A stretch of 64,000 bases of DNA, taken from assembly GCA_965198915.1 (NCBI GenBank), contig CBDAQC010000004.1, positions 862,997 to 926,996 of the forward strand, in the 5' to 3' direction. The notes under the pieces are model-generated. The model saw only the letters and a program-made list of their open reading frames with translations, was not told the origin of the DNA and made no database searches. The position numbers and the translations under genes are program-made. The DNA is from BOG-908 sp965198915 (GTDB lineage: Bacteria > Pseudomonadota > Alphaproteobacteria > Acetobacterales > Acetobacteraceae). Below, one piece after another: positions 53,421 through 62,356 of the stretch (within the stretch, counting starts at the first letter, position 1; every line of letters begins with the position of its first letter).

Positions 53421-53690
53421 TCACGCCACCAGATGCTGCGGGTAACGCAGGTGCCGGCGCACGACATCGACGAAGGCGGGATCGCGCTTGGCGGCCCAGA
53501 CGGCAGCCAGATGGCCGATCAGCCAGATTGCACCGCCCACGATCCAAAGCCGCAATCCCAAGCCAACGGCGGCGGCGAGCGTGCCATTCAGGATCGCCAC
53601 AGCGCGCGGCGCGCCGCCGAGCAGGATCGGCTCGGTCAGCGCGCGATGGACTGGCGCGTAGAAACCAGCGATCGGTTCGGCCTGATCCAT
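53421..53690 (-). CDS. trbD: Conjugal transfer protein TrbD (VirB3-like)
   Basis: An 89-residue inner-membrane protein. It begins with APVHRALTEPILLGGAPRA, the VirB3/TrbD signature. Two hydrophobic segments (AILNGTLAAAVGLGLRLWIV, GGAIWLIGHLAAVWAA) follow, then a basic tail. It shares one base with trbC (TGATG) and works with TrbE. Confidence 0.93.
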   Translation of the reverse strand: MDQAEPIAGFYAPVHRALTEPILLGGAPRAVAILNGTLAAAVGLGLRLWIVGGAIWLIGHLAAVWAAKRDPAFVDVVRRHLRYPQHLVA

Positions 53691-54010
53691 CAGACCAGCG
53701 CCCCGCCGCCGAACTGGAAGAACGTCAGGAAGAAGCTGGAAGCGGCGAAAGCGATGCTGAGGCCGAAGACGATCTGGATCAGCCGGCGGAAGCCGCCGGA
53801 GGTCTCACCGAAGGCCAGCGTCAGGCCGGTGGTGATGATGACAATCACCGAGACAACCTTGGCGACCGGCCCCTGGATCGAATCCAGGATCTGGGTCAGC
53901 GGCTGTTCCCAAGGCATGTTGGAGCCGGCGGCATAGGCCGGCGCCGTGGCAAGGACGAAGAAGGCGAAGGCGGACGCCGTCGCCAGGCGATCACGAAGAC
54001 GGTTCAGCAT
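53690..54010 (-). CDS. trbC: Conjugal transfer pilin TrbC (VirB2-like)
   Basis: A 106-residue prepilin: signal sequence ending in APAYAAG, then the mature pilin with two long membrane helices (VAKVVSVIVIITTGLTLAF, and LIQIVFGLSIAFAASSFFLT). ATG 54010 is used, since it overlaps the trbB stop by one base; the longer frame to 54406 is antisense to nothing real and only reads trbB in another frame. Confidence 0.94.
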   Translation of the reverse strand: MLNRLRDRLATASAFAFFVLATAPAYAAGSNMPWEQPLTQILDSIQGPVAKVVSVIVIITTGLTLAFGETSGGFRRLIQIVFGLSIAFAASSFFLTFFQFGGGALV

Positions 54011-54975
54011 CAGGGCTCTCCTGCTGGGGTGAGGACGTAATCGCCGTCCGGACCGAGGTCCCCGACGGCGGCGAGTTCGGCGAGGCGGCGGGCGGCGCCC
54101 CGCCCGGACAGCACAGCGATCACGTCGATGGTCTCGGCGATCAGGGTGCGGGGCACGGTGACGACAGCTTCCTGGATGAGCTGCTCCAGCCGGCGCAGCG
54201 CGCCGATGGCGGAGCCGGCGTGCAGCGTGCCGACCCCACCGGGGTGGCCGGTGCCCCAGGCTTTGAGGAGATCGAGCGCCTCGGCGCCGCGCACCTCGCC
54301 GATCGGGATGCGGTCGGGCCGCAGCCGCAGCGAGGAGCGGACGAGATCGCAGAGCGAGGCCGCGCCTTCCTTGGTGCGCAGCGAAACGAGGTTGGGCGCG
54401 GCGCATTGCAGCTCGCGCGTATCCTCGATCAGCACCACGCGGTCGCCGGTCTTGGCGACCTCGGCCAGCAGCGCGTTGACCAGCGTGGTCTTACCGGTAG
54501 AGGTGCCACCGGCGACGAGGATGTTCTTGCGCGCCGCCACCGCGGTGCGCAGCAACTCTGCCTGGCCAGCGGTCATGATGCCTGCCTCGACGTAATCGCC
54601 GAGCGTGAACACCGCGACGGCCGGCCGGCGGATGGCGAAGCAGGGCGCGGCCACGACAGGCGGCACCAGCCCCTCGAACCGCTCGCCACTTTCCGGCAAC
54701 TCGGCAGAAACGCGGGGCGAACCGGCGTGGACTTCGACGCCGACATGGTGCGCGACCAGGCGCACGATCCGCTCGGCGTCGGCGGGCGTGACGCGGCAGC
54801 CCGTGTCCTCAAGCCCGCCCGATAGCCGATCGATCCAGAGCCGGCCGTCGGGGTTGAGCATCACCTCGACGATGCTGGGGTCTTCCAGATATCCCGCAAT
54901 CGACGGCCCGAGCGCGGTGCGCAGCATGCGCGCGCCGCGGGCGAAAGCTTCGGAGCGAAACGAGATCGTCGACAC
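54010..54975 (-). CDS. trbB: Conjugal transfer ATPase TrbB (VirB11-like)
   Basis: A 321-residue hexameric secretion ATPase. Walker A VAGGTSTGKTTLVNALLAEV, Asp box VVLIEDTRELQC, and Walker B/His region GEVRGAEALDLLKAWGTGHP. The N-terminal domain is complete. Start is GTG 54975. A 141-bp gap with hairpins separates it from the copG-like gene upstream. Confidence 0.95.
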   Translation of the reverse strand: MSTISFRSEAFARGARMLRTALGPSIAGYLEDPSIVEVMLNPDGRLWIDRLSGGLEDTGCRVTPADAERIVRLVAHHVGVEVHAGSPRVSAELPESGERFEGLVPPVVAAPCFAIRRPAVAVFTLGDYVEAGIMTAGQAELLRTAVAARKNILVAGGTSTGKTTLVNALLAEVAKTGDRVVLIEDTRELQCAAPNLVSLRTKEGAASLCDLVRSSLRLRPDRIPIGEVRGAEALDLLKAWGTGHPGGVGTLHAGSAIGALRRLEQLIQEAVVTVPRTLIAETIDVIAVLSGRGAARRLAELAAVGDLGPDGDYVLTPAGEP

Positions 54976-54992
54976 ATCAATCCCCGCGAAGA

Positions 54993-55007
54993 CGCCTCAT
55001 CGAGGCG
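54993..55007. repeat. Short perfect hairpin upstream of trbB
   Basis: CGCCTC (54993-54998) and GAGGCG (55002-55007) with a 3-base loop, 18 bp before the trbB start codon. A compact stem here could affect ribosome access or mark an operator. Confidence 0.35.
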
Positions 55008-55098
55008 GCGTGACCAGCGGGTTGATTAGAAAGAGCCGGAAATGCCGGCGCGCAACAACGGTGATAAGGCCGTAGGGCTCGGGGATAGAAAGACAGCC

Positions 55099-55118
55099 GA
55101 TCGGCAAGGTTGCCGATC
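55099..55118 (-). terminator. Terminator-like hairpin between the copG-like gene and trbB
   Basis: GATCGGCAA (55099-55107) and TTGCCGATC (55110-55118) pair perfectly around GG. The stem overlaps the stop codon of the copG-like gene. Downstream on the minus strand the sequence is only mildly T-rich (TCTTTCT), so it may be a weak terminator or attenuator splitting traG-copG from trb. Confidence 0.5.
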
Positions 55119-55566
55119 AGTCGTGTTGGTTTTGGTCGTTCGCGTTCGCTTCTCCACCGCCGATATCTTTCGATATTTCGTCCGCCAGCGTGCGCCCGCG
55201 GGCCAGACGACGGGCCAGCGCGTCCACGAATCCATCGTAACGCTCTCGCCCTTTGGCCTGCGCGGCGGCTTGGGCGCTATCAGGCAAGGGAGGCGTGGTG
55301 GTCAGCCAGAACCGCACGAACAGGGCCAATGCCTCATTGGAGATGTTGCCATGGCGCTCCAACCGCTCGACCTGTCGCGACAATCGATCGAGCCGGCGCG
55401 CAAGCGCAGCTTCGAGCCGATCGGCGCCGTCCGGCGACAAATGCGATGCCAGCGCAGTTTCCACTACAAGCGCCTGCGGAACCCGCTTTCGGGTTGCGTA
55501 GTCTGCCAGCTTGCCAGCGAGGTCCGGCGGTAGTCGGAATGTGTGCTTGGTGCGCATGGCGGTCAC
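55117..55566 (-). CDS. CopG/ribbon-helix-helix family regulator
   Basis: A 149-residue protein. Its N-terminus KHTFRLPPDLAGKLADYATR then PQALVVETALASHL is a ribbon-helix-helix DNA-binding domain. The middle (ADRLEAALARRLDRLSRQVE) is a coiled coil. The gene lies between traG and trbB, the standard position of the CopG-like regulator in these modules. GTG 55566 overlaps the traG stop (GTGA); ATG 55557 is an alternative. Confidence 0.88.
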   Translation of the reverse strand: MTAMRTKHTFRLPPDLAGKLADYATRKRVPQALVVETALASHLSPDGADRLEAALARRLDRLSRQVERLERHGNISNEALALFVRFWLTTTPPLPDSAQAAAQAKGRERYDGFVDALARRLARGRTLADEISKDIGGGEANANDQNQHD

Positions 55567-57548
55567 AGCCCCATATCGTCCGCTGGGTCGAGCGATACTT
55601 GCCGGGCGGTCGCACGCACCTGGCGCTGCAATACGCGGAGCCGTTGGGCGTCGTCATCGGCTTCGTCATCCGGGAGATCGAACTCCTGGGCGGGCTTTCT
55701 CGGTGCGGTAACGATGTCCTCGTGTTCGGGCAATTCCGGCTCCCGGCGGATGCCAGCATTGGCAGGGTCTTCGGTATCGGTCGCTGGAGGCGCCACGACG
55801 GCGCCCTGCCAATCATCTTTGGCCGCCGGAATTGGCTTGTCGGCGTTGCCTGCTACCCTCGCTCCGGCCGCGAACGGCGGCGGCGGAAGGATGCGCGCCT
55901 GTAGCTGGTGATCGTCGAAATAGCGCGCCTTCTTAGCGCGGATAGGATGGCAGCCGGATACCAGCACCAGCTCGTCATCATGCGGAAGCTGCATCACCTC
56001 GCCTGGGGTCAGCAGCGGCCTGGCGGTCTCCTGTCGCGACACCATCAGATGGCCAAGCCAGGGGCTGAGGCGGTGGCCGGCGTAGTTTTTGGCGTCGCGG
56101 ATTTCGGTCGCCGTGCCGAGCGCGTCGGATACGCGCTTGGCGGTGCGCTCGTCATTGCTGGCGAAGCTGACGCGCACATGGCAGTTGTCGAGGATCGAGT
56201 TGTTCTGGCCATAGGCCTTCTCGATCTGGTTCAGCGATTGCGCGATCAGGAACGCCTTCAGGCCGTAACCGGCCATGAAGGCCAAGGCGCTTTCGAAGAA
56301 ATCGAGCCGGCCCAGTGCCGGAAATTCGTCGAGCATCAGCAGCAGGCGGTGCCGCTGGCCCTTCGCATTCAGATCCTCGGTCAGGCGCCGGCCGATCTGG
56401 TTGAGGATCAGCCGGACCAACGGTTTGGTCCGGCTGATGTCCGATGGCGGCACGACGAGGTAGAGGGTCGCCGGCTTTGCGCCTTCCACGAGGTCGCGGA
56501 TGCGCCAGTCGCAGCGGCGTGTGACGGCCGCCACCACGGGGTCGCGGTAGAGGCCGAGGAACGACATGGCGGTGGACAGCACGCCTGAGCGCTCGTTCTC
56601 GCTTTTGTTCAGAAGCTCGCGCGCGGCGCTGGCGACAACGGGATGCACGCCGGCGTCAGCCAAATGCGGTGTTGTCATCATCGCCCGCAGCGTTGTCTCG
56701 ATCGGCCGTTTTGGATCGGACAGGAAATTGGCGACGCCGGCGAGGGTCTTGTCCGGCTCGGCGTAGAGCACGTGCAGGATCGTTCCGACCAGCAACGAAT
56801 GGCTGGTTTTTTCCCAATGGTTCCGCTTCTCCAGCGCGCCTTCGGGATCGACCAGCACGTCGGCAATGTTCTGGACGTCGCGCACCTCCCACTCGCCGCG
56901 ACGCACCTCCAGCAGCGGGTTGTAGGCGGCGCTTTGCGCATTGGTCGGATCGAAAATCAGCACGCGGCCGAACCGTGCCCGCCAGCCGGCCGTTAGCGTC
57001 CAGTTCTCGCCTTTGATGTCATGGACGATGGCCGAGCTAGGCCAGGTCAGCAGCGTCGGAACGACGAGGCCGACACCCTTGCCGCTCCTGGTTGGCGCAA
57101 AACAGAGCACATGCTCCGGCCCGTCATGGCGGAGATACTCATCCCGCCAGCGGCCGAGCAGCACGCCGTCATGTCCAAGCAGCCCGGCTGCTCGCACCTC
57201 GCGCGTTTCGGCCCATCGGGCGGAGCCATAGGTCGTGACGCGCTTCGCCTCGCGGGCGCGCCACACCGAAATCGTCACGGCGACGACGATGGCAGCAATG
57301 CCGCCGGCAGCGGCGATGTACGCGCCCTCGACGAAGATGTCCCGCGCATAGGCGTCGTAGGCAAACCACCACCAGAAAAACGCCGGCGGATGGTAAATAG
57401 GCAAGCCGAAAACCTCGAACCATGGGTGGCCAAGCCCCGGCTGAAAGCCGAGCTTCCAGGCTGTCCATTCTGTCGCCGCCCACACGAAGGCGAGAACGGT
57501 GGCGCTGACGAGGAGCACCTGGCCCCAGAGGATCCTGGTCGCGTTCAT
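55563..57548 (-). CDS. traG: Type IV coupling protein TraG (VirD4-like)
   Basis: A 661-residue coupling ATPase that brings the relaxosome to the mating channel. Two N-terminal membrane segments (ILWGQVLLVSATVLAFVWAA, AYIAAAGGIAAIVVAVTISV), Walker A APTRSGKGVGLVVPTLLTW, and Walker B LLMLDEFPALGRLDFF. ATG 57548 (MNATRILWG) is preferred over TTG 57584 because it matches the usual TraG start. No relaxase gene is found upstream, where it would be expected. Confidence 0.94.
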   Translation of the reverse strand: MNATRILWGQVLLVSATVLAFVWAATEWTAWKLGFQPGLGHPWFEVFGLPIYHPPAFFWWWFAYDAYARDIFVEGAYIAAAGGIAAIVVAVTISVWRAREAKRVTTYGSARWAETREVRAAGLLGHDGVLLGRWRDEYLRHDGPEHVLCFAPTRSGKGVGLVVPTLLTWPSSAIVHDIKGENWTLTAGWRARFGRVLIFDPTNAQSAAYNPLLEVRRGEWEVRDVQNIADVLVDPEGALEKRNHWEKTSHSLLVGTILHVLYAEPDKTLAGVANFLSDPKRPIETTLRAMMTTPHLADAGVHPVVASAARELLNKSENERSGVLSTAMSFLGLYRDPVVAAVTRRCDWRIRDLVEGAKPATLYLVVPPSDISRTKPLVRLILNQIGRRLTEDLNAKGQRHRLLLMLDEFPALGRLDFFESALAFMAGYGLKAFLIAQSLNQIEKAYGQNNSILDNCHVRVSFASNDERTAKRVSDALGTATEIRDAKNYAGHRLSPWLGHLMVSRQETARPLLTPGEVMQLPHDDELVLVSGCHPIRAKKARYFDDHQLQARILPPPPFAAGARVAGNADKPIPAAKDDWQGAVVAPPATDTEDPANAGIRREPELPEHEDIVTAPRKPAQEFDLPDDEADDDAQRLRVLQRQVRATARQVSLDPADDMGL

Positions 57549-58486
57549 GGCAACAAAGGAACAGCGACTGGATGGCTGGCTCAAGCAAGTCCAAATTGAT
57601 GCTAAGCGTATTTGCGGATGCCATGGCTTAGGAATCGGATTGATCTAGAATGCGGTTAGATTCCTTGCACCGAAGCTATCGCTGCATACCGACAAACATC
57701 AGCTGTTGCAGGCTTATTAATAATTGATGCAATTGAGGGCCCTGAATTTTCGTTCCAACCCGCCGCGCGCAAGACCTCGCCCGACGTGACGCTCTCCAGG
57801 CAGCGTTGCCAATGGCGCCTCGAGCCTTAGGGATCGCTGAAGGTGGGACGTTTCATCTGCCTGTCCGCCCAGCGTTCGCCCGCTCATTGGGCGCCCGACA
57901 TGACCACCCCCTCGGCGAAGCGGTTGCGCAAGCACGGCACCGGCAGGTCCAGAGGAGTGGCGACCCAGCCCCCACGCGCAGCCAGTGCTCCGCCTCGTTT
58001 AAGGTTGAGATGTCTCTATACCTGCGCATAGGATATACGCCTGCGGCGCGATCATCGGTGCGCGCAGCCGGTATAATTCTGGCTCGGCATTGTCGGGGCG
58101 CCGCGTAGATACAAGCAAATGCGGCTTGAATGTGAACGGATTATGCACGTTGGCTCCTTCGTTATCCGCCTCTCGGCGATCGTGGGACGCTTGGCAGCGG
58201 CCGGAGTCGGCGATCATCTTGGGTTCGGCAGATCAGGCGGACACGACGGCACTATTGATGATGGGCGCCTGACCTCCAGTCCGAAACGCGTCGGTTGAAC
58301 AGATCACCAGGAACTGGCTCTGCTTTCCGGCCACTTGCCCGTTATTCGAATGCCTCAAGCGGACCTCGCCCCTTACGACTTCCGCGCCTAGCGGAAACCG
58401 GTTCTGCCCAAGGCACCAAGCTTCACTGTCATCGTCAATCAGCTTCGGCTCAGCGGCAGGCGCAAATGTCGCCCCAGCCTTGCGTC
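57549..58486. other. 0.9-kb gene-free stretch where the relaxase genes would be expected
   Basis: No supported CDS on either strand. In related modules traG is preceded by a relaxase and accessory genes; here the sequence has only broken short frames, suggesting deletion or rearrangement at this junction. The right part borders a chromosomal-type sulfide operon. Confidence 0.5.
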
Positions 58487-59266
58487 CTACTTCCCGGCCA
58501 ACCCCCGCGCGCCCTTGATCTGTGCCTGATCGAATGTCGCCTGGTCCAGCTTAGCGCCTGTGAAATCGGCGTTCGTCAGATCGGCGCCGTCGAAATCGGC
58601 GCGGGTGAGATCGGCACCGCGGAACACTGCGCCCTTGAGTTTTGCGAACTCGAACGTGATGCGGCCGAGCCCTGCATTGGTGAAATTCGCGCCCTCCAGG
58701 TCAGCATCCACGAACTCGCTGCGCAGCATGCCCATGGACTGGTTGGCCAGAACGACCGACATGCGTGTTCCCGTGAAGTTGACGCCGCGCATGTCATCCT
58801 GGCTGAAATGCACGGTGGCCGAGGTGTCCGACAGATCGGCACCGACGAAGCTCGCCGCCGTCTCGCGCTTGTTGTCCATGCCGTCGGAGGTGATGACCAC
58901 TTGCAGGGTTGCACCCCGCATTTTCGCATGGTCGAACTTTGCCTTCATGATCCAGGTTTCGGTCATGTCCGCTTTCGTGAGGTCGGCACCGGTGAGGTCG
59001 GCGCCGACGAGTTTCACGCCGTGCAAATTCGCGCCGGCCAGATTGGCTTTGGTAAGTTTGGCGCCGGAAAGATCGAGGCCAGTCAGATCGTCACCCTGCA
59101 TATCCTGGGCGGAGAGATCGAGAGACGCGCCCGGCCGCACGGCGGCCGCTCGGGCCCGAACCTGGGCAGCGGTGAGATGATCGGCCGCCACGGCAACTTG
59201 CCCACTGCAAAGCACAACAATACCGCAAGCCGTAATTCCGAGGAGGGTCTGACTTTTGTTCTTCAT
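58487..59266 (-). CDS. Secreted pentapeptide-repeat protein
   Basis: A 259-residue protein. N-terminal signal peptide (LLGITACGIVVLCSGQVAVA, then A). From about residue 45 it has two runs of A(D/N)LxX repeats (LTGLDLSGAKLTKANLAGAN; FRGADLTRADFDGADLTNAD), which fold as a right-handed quadrilateral beta helix. The function of exported members is unknown. It lies 30 bp downstream of tauE on the same strand and may be part of the sulfide operon. Confidence 0.9.
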   Translation of the reverse strand: MKNKSQTLLGITACGIVVLCSGQVAVAADHLTAAQVRARAAAVRPGASLDLSAQDMQGDDLTGLDLSGAKLTKANLAGANLHGVKLVGADLTGADLTKADMTETWIMKAKFDHAKMRGATLQVVITSDGMDNKRETAASFVGADLSDTSATVHFSQDDMRGVNFTGTRMSVVLANQSMGMLRSEFVDADLEGANFTNAGLGRITFEFAKLKGAVFRGADLTRADFDGADLTNADFTGAKLDQATFDQAQIKGARGLAGK

Positions 59267-59295
59267 TATCTTTCCCTTTGATTATATCACCCGAG

Positions 59296-60048
59296 TCACG
59301 CACTGTTACGATACAGCATGTAGATGGCGACGATGAAGACGAAGCCGGCGAAAATCTGATTGAGCGCGGCTTTGCGCGGCGCTAGGCGGACCGCCAAGGC
59401 CATGCCGGCCAGACCGCCAGCGATACCGCCCGCAATGTATTCGCCGGCAACCGGCCAGACGACCAGGCCGGACATCGCGTAGTTCGCAGCAGTCGTCATA
59501 CCGAACGTGCCGACGGCAAGCAGCGAGGATCCTACAGCGAACAGCATCGGCATTCCGGTTGAAAGCAGCAGGCCTGGCACGATCAGGAAGCCGCCGCCGA
59601 TACCGAAAAACCCTGACAGCGTGCCGACGACAAGGGCCGCAGCGACCACGCGCGGCACGCTGCCTGGCCGTTCGCCGGTGAGGGACGCGGGGGGGCGGCG
59701 CCGCAGCATGAGCACGCCGACCACGATCATCAGGATGGCGAACAGGAAAAGCAGCCGCTTGCCGTCGAACGCCTTGCCCAATGTGGAGCCCAAAGCCGCT
59801 CCTGCCATGCCGGCGACAGCGAAAATGATGGCACTGCGCCAACGCACGTTCCCGACGCGCGCATGTCCCGCGCAGTTGATGAAGGCGTTGACCGAGACGG
59901 CCAGCGCGCCCGTCCCGATCGCCTGGTGCGGCGCCAGACCGACCACGTAAAGCAGCAGGGGTGTCGCCATGATCGAGCCGCCGCCGCCGATCAGGCCCAG
60001 CGTGAACCCGACCAGCCCGCCGCAGAGCACGGCGAGCACAGCCTGCAT
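59296..60048 (-). CDS. TauE/SafE-family sulfite or sulfur-compound exporter
   Basis: A 250-residue membrane protein with about eight hydrophobic segments. Two half-repeats show the family motif GLIGGGGSIMATPLLLYVVG and GFFGIGGGFLIVPGLLLS. Members export sulfite, sulfoacetate or related anions. ATG 60048 overlaps the stop of the YeeE gene (TGATG). In BigR operons a TauE member removes sulfite made from persulfide oxidation. Confidence 0.93.
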   Translation of the reverse strand: MQAVLAVLCGGLVGFTLGLIGGGGSIMATPLLLYVVGLAPHQAIGTGALAVSVNAFINCAGHARVGNVRWRSAIIFAVAGMAGAALGSTLGKAFDGKRLLFLFAILMIVVGVLMLRRRPPASLTGERPGSVPRVVAAALVVGTLSGFFGIGGGFLIVPGLLLSTGMPMLFAVGSSLLAVGTFGMTTAANYAMSGLVVWPVAGEYIAGGIAGGLAGMALAVRLAPRKAALNQIFAGFVFIVAIYMLYRNSA

Positions 60049-60470
60049 CACCTGCAAGGCGGCACCCAGAGGTGTCGCGCGACGCGATAGAGCGCCATGC
60101 CCGCCAACATCGCGCCGACGAAGACGAAGCTTCGCGGGACCCCTAGCGACAGGGAGGCCAGGGCTGGCCCGGGACAGAAACCGGCCAAACCCCAGCCGAT
60201 GCCGAACAGCGCGCCACCGGCGAGGAGCGGCACGTCGATCCGGTGTTTGTCAGGAATGTCGAAACGCGTGGCGAGCAGGGGGCGGGCCATGCGTCGCGAC
60301 ACAGCATAGCCGATGGCCGAGACGCCGACCGCGCCGCCGAGCACGAAGGCCAGGCTGGGATCCCACGCGCCAGCGACGTCGAGAAAGCCCAGCACCCTTG
60401 CGGGATCGAGCATTCCGGACAAGGACAGGCCGGCGCCGAACAGCACGCCGGCCACCAACGCGGCCAGCAT
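60048..60470 (-). CDS. YeeE/YedE-family transporter (DUF6691-type), second of pair
   Basis: A 140-residue, four-helix membrane protein. It has AALVAGVLFGAGLSLSGMLD and a second half GIGWGLAGFCPGPALASLSL with the conserved Cys. YeeE/YedE proteins import thiosulfate or other sulfur species; this half pairs with the gene just upstream. ATG 60470 is used; the longer frame to 61103 reads other genes out of frame. Confidence 0.92.
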   Translation of the reverse strand: MLAALVAGVLFGAGLSLSGMLDPARVLGFLDVAGAWDPSLAFVLGGAVGVSAIGYAVSRRMARPLLATRFDIPDKHRIDVPLLAGGALFGIGWGLAGFCPGPALASLSLGVPRSFVFVGAMLAGMALYRVARHLWVPPCR

Positions 60471-60472
60471 CC

Positions 60473-60904
60473 TCACGCCGGGCGCCCCAGATGGCGAACG
60501 AGAAAGACCGTCAGGATCGCCGCCGCCATGAAGGTGGCGACCGCGGCGACTGAGCGGCGAGACAGCCGAGCCAAGCCGCTGACCCCATGACCGCTGGTGC
60601 AGCCCGAACCAAGCCGCGTGCCGAAGCCCACCAGTGCTCCCGCCACGCCCAGAACCGGCAGGGACGCCCCTATCCGCATGAGAGGTTGATGACCGGCGGC
60701 GGCAAGGTAGGTGACCGGCCCCAGGATCAGGCCAGCGAGGAAGGCCAGGCGCCATGACGTGTCCGCATTCACCGGCCCGAGCAGGCCGCCGGCAATGCCA
60801 CTGATACCGGCGATGCGGCCGTTGACGATCAGCAGCATGGCGGCGGACAGGCCGATCATTATGCCGCCCGCAAGCGATGGCCAGAATGCCGCCAGCACGT
60901 TCAT
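60473..60904 (-). CDS. YeeE/YedE-family transporter, first of pair
   Basis: A 143-residue, four-helix membrane protein. It has GGIMIGLSAAMLLIVNGRIA and the conserved Cys in LVGFGTRLGSGCTSGHGVSG. It is the first half of the split YeeE/YedE transporter pair seen in BigR sulfide operons. It overlaps the ArsR stop by 4 bp (ATGA) and is separated from the second half by 2 bp. Confidence 0.93.
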   Translation of the reverse strand: MNVLAAFWPSLAGGIMIGLSAAMLLIVNGRIAGISGIAGGLLGPVNADTSWRLAFLAGLILGPVTYLAAAGHQPLMRIGASLPVLGVAGALVGFGTRLGSGCTSGHGVSGLARLSRRSVAAVATFMAAAILTVFLVRHLGRPA

Positions 60905-61263
60905 GGTGCGCTGACGACTGCGAACATGGCACTGGCGCGCCCCGCGGGCGAAACCTTGATCCGTGGAAGACAGGCGGCGGGCTCGGCGTGTTGGCCACCG
61001 AGCGCGCGCAGTATGGCGACGAGGATTGGGCCCTGCGTGCCATCCGCCAGCCGGTAGAAAATGGAGCGTGCCTGCCGCCGTGTTGCCACCAGACCGGCGT
61101 CACGCAGCGCGCCGAGATGCTGCGACAACGCCGGCTGGCGAAGGTCCAGTTCCTGCTCGATGGCGCCCACGCCGGCTTCGCCGTCGAGCAGCCGCGACAG
61201 GATGCGAAGCCTTGCCGGATTGGCCACGGTGCGCAGCAGGACAGCGGCCTCTTCCGGTATCAC
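60901..61263 (-). CDS. ArsR-family repressor, BigR-like
   Basis: A 120-residue winged-helix regulator. VANPARLRILSRLLDG, RQPALSQHLGALRDAGLVAT and SIFYRLADG form the ArsR/SmtB fold. In BigR two Cys residues form a persulfide-sensing disulfide; here only the C-terminal Cys (AACLP) is kept and the one near helix 2 is absent. GTG 61263 overlaps the peroxiredoxin stop (GTGA); no ATG fits. Context with SQR, PDO, YeeE and TauE genes supports a sulfide-responsive role. Confidence 0.88.
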   Translation of the reverse strand: MIPEEAAVLLRTVANPARLRILSRLLDGEAGVGAIEQELDLRQPALSQHLGALRDAGLVATRRQARSIFYRLADGTQGPILVAILRALGGQHAEPAACLPRIKVSPAGRASAMFAVVSAP

Positions 61264-61940
61264 GGCGTCGCCCCGGCCGCGTCGGACAGCTTCACGGTGC
61301 GGTAATACCAGGCGCGTTCGGTGTGGCCGGCGGGAGCGCCTGCGTCCGCGGTCAGCGGTGGCGGCAGGATCACATCGTCGCCCGGCTGCCAGGATTCCGG
61401 CGTCAGCACACCGTGCGCGTCGGCTGTCTGCAACGCTGCCACAAGCCGCCACTGCTCCTCCACATTGCGGCCCGTGGTCATGGGATACCAGGTGATGGCG
61501 CGTATGATGCCAGCCGGATCGATGACGAAGGCGGCACGCACCAGCGACGAATCCGGGCTATGGGACGAGATCATGCCGTAGGCACGGGCGATCGCCATTG
61601 ACGGGTCCTCGATGATCGGGAAGTCGATGGTGACGCCGAAGCGTTCCTGGATGCTGCGTATCCACGCGAGATGCGAGAACAGGCTGTCCACCGACAGGCC
61701 CAGCAGATCGCACCCGATGGCGGCGAACCTTGGCGAGGCCGCGGCCAGTGCCAGGAACTCGCTTGTGCAGACCGGCGTGAAATCGGCTGGATGCGAGAAC
61801 AGCAGCAGCCAGCGTCCGGCATAGTCGGACAGCCTGCGGTCTCCCATGGTGGTGCGCGCGGTGAAGCCGGGTGCTGCATCGTGCAGCAAGGGCGGGACGC
61901 AACGCTCCACGTGTGACGGTGACTCGACGCTGAGCGTCAC
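61260..61940 (-). CDS. Peroxiredoxin (Prx6/1-Cys type)
   Basis: A 226-residue thiol peroxidase. It has LFSHPADFTPVCTSEFLALA with the peroxidatic Cys, RWLLLFSHP strand, Arg in IIRAITWYP, and GRNVEEQWRLVAALQTAD, typical of the Prx6 class. It may detoxify peroxides or persulfides. GTG 61940 overlaps the upstream gene's stop; no ATG fits. Membership in the sulfide operon is unusual but coherent with oxidative sulfur stress. Confidence 0.93.
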   Translation of the reverse strand: MTLSVESPSHVERCVPPLLHDAAPGFTARTTMGDRRLSDYAGRWLLLFSHPADFTPVCTSEFLALAAASPRFAAIGCDLLGLSVDSLFSHLAWIRSIQERFGVTIDFPIIEDPSMAIARAYGMISSHSPDSSLVRAAFVIDPAGIIRAITWYPMTTGRNVEEQWRLVAALQTADAHGVLTPESWQPGDDVILPPPLTADAGAPAGHTERAWYYRTVKLSDAAGATP

Positions 61941-62356
61941 TGCCGGTCCAGCCACGCCAGCGCCTCCTTGATGTCGAAGCCGTGCGTAAGGGCGTCCTGT
62001 CGCACCGCCTCGCGATCCTCCCCGGCGAGAATGCGACCCAGCGCCCACAGGCTCGCGGAGCGGATGCCGGAGCGGCAATGCGCGTGGACACAGCCGGGCG
62101 CCTGCGCCACGGCGTTGGTGAACGCATCGACGTCGGCGCGTGAGAGCGCCGCGAACGTCACGGGCTGATAGCGGTAATCTACTCCCAGATCGGCCGCCAA
62201 CGCCGCGGCCTGGGCGGAAGCCAAATGGGCGGGAAGTTCGCCATCAGGCCGATTGTTGATGACCAGCGTCACGCCACGTCCCGCCAGCGCCGGCAAGTCG
62301 GCGGCCTCGATCTGTCCGGAGACGCTCAGTCGCGCATCGAGAGGAACTGGCGTCAT
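61937..62356 (-). CDS. TIGR01244-type sulfur-transfer/dual-specificity phosphatase-like protein (Blh N-domain homologue)
   Basis: A 139-residue protein with a tyrosine-phosphatase-like loop HCRSGIRSA (Cys-x5-Arg). N-terminal LSVSGQIEAADLPALAGRGV and INNRPDGELPAH match TIGR01244. In Blh proteins this domain is fused to a metallo-beta-lactamase domain; here the MBL partner is encoded separately at 63792. The likely role is sulfur transfer from glutathione persulfide. ATG 62356 is preferred to the 18-residue longer start at 62410, which has no ribosome-binding site. Confidence 0.88.
   Translation of the reverse strand: MTPVPLDARLSVSGQIEAADLPALAGRGVTLVINNRPDGELPAHLASAQAAALAADLGVDYRYQPVTFAALSRADVDAFTNAVAQAPGCVHAHCRSGIRSASLWALGRILAGEDREAVRQDALTHGFDIKEALAWLDRQ

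Noticed and set aside
57717..58272. Relaxase or transposase remnant upstream of traG
   Set aside because: I looked for HUH, MobA or DDE motifs in all frames and saw none that I can support.
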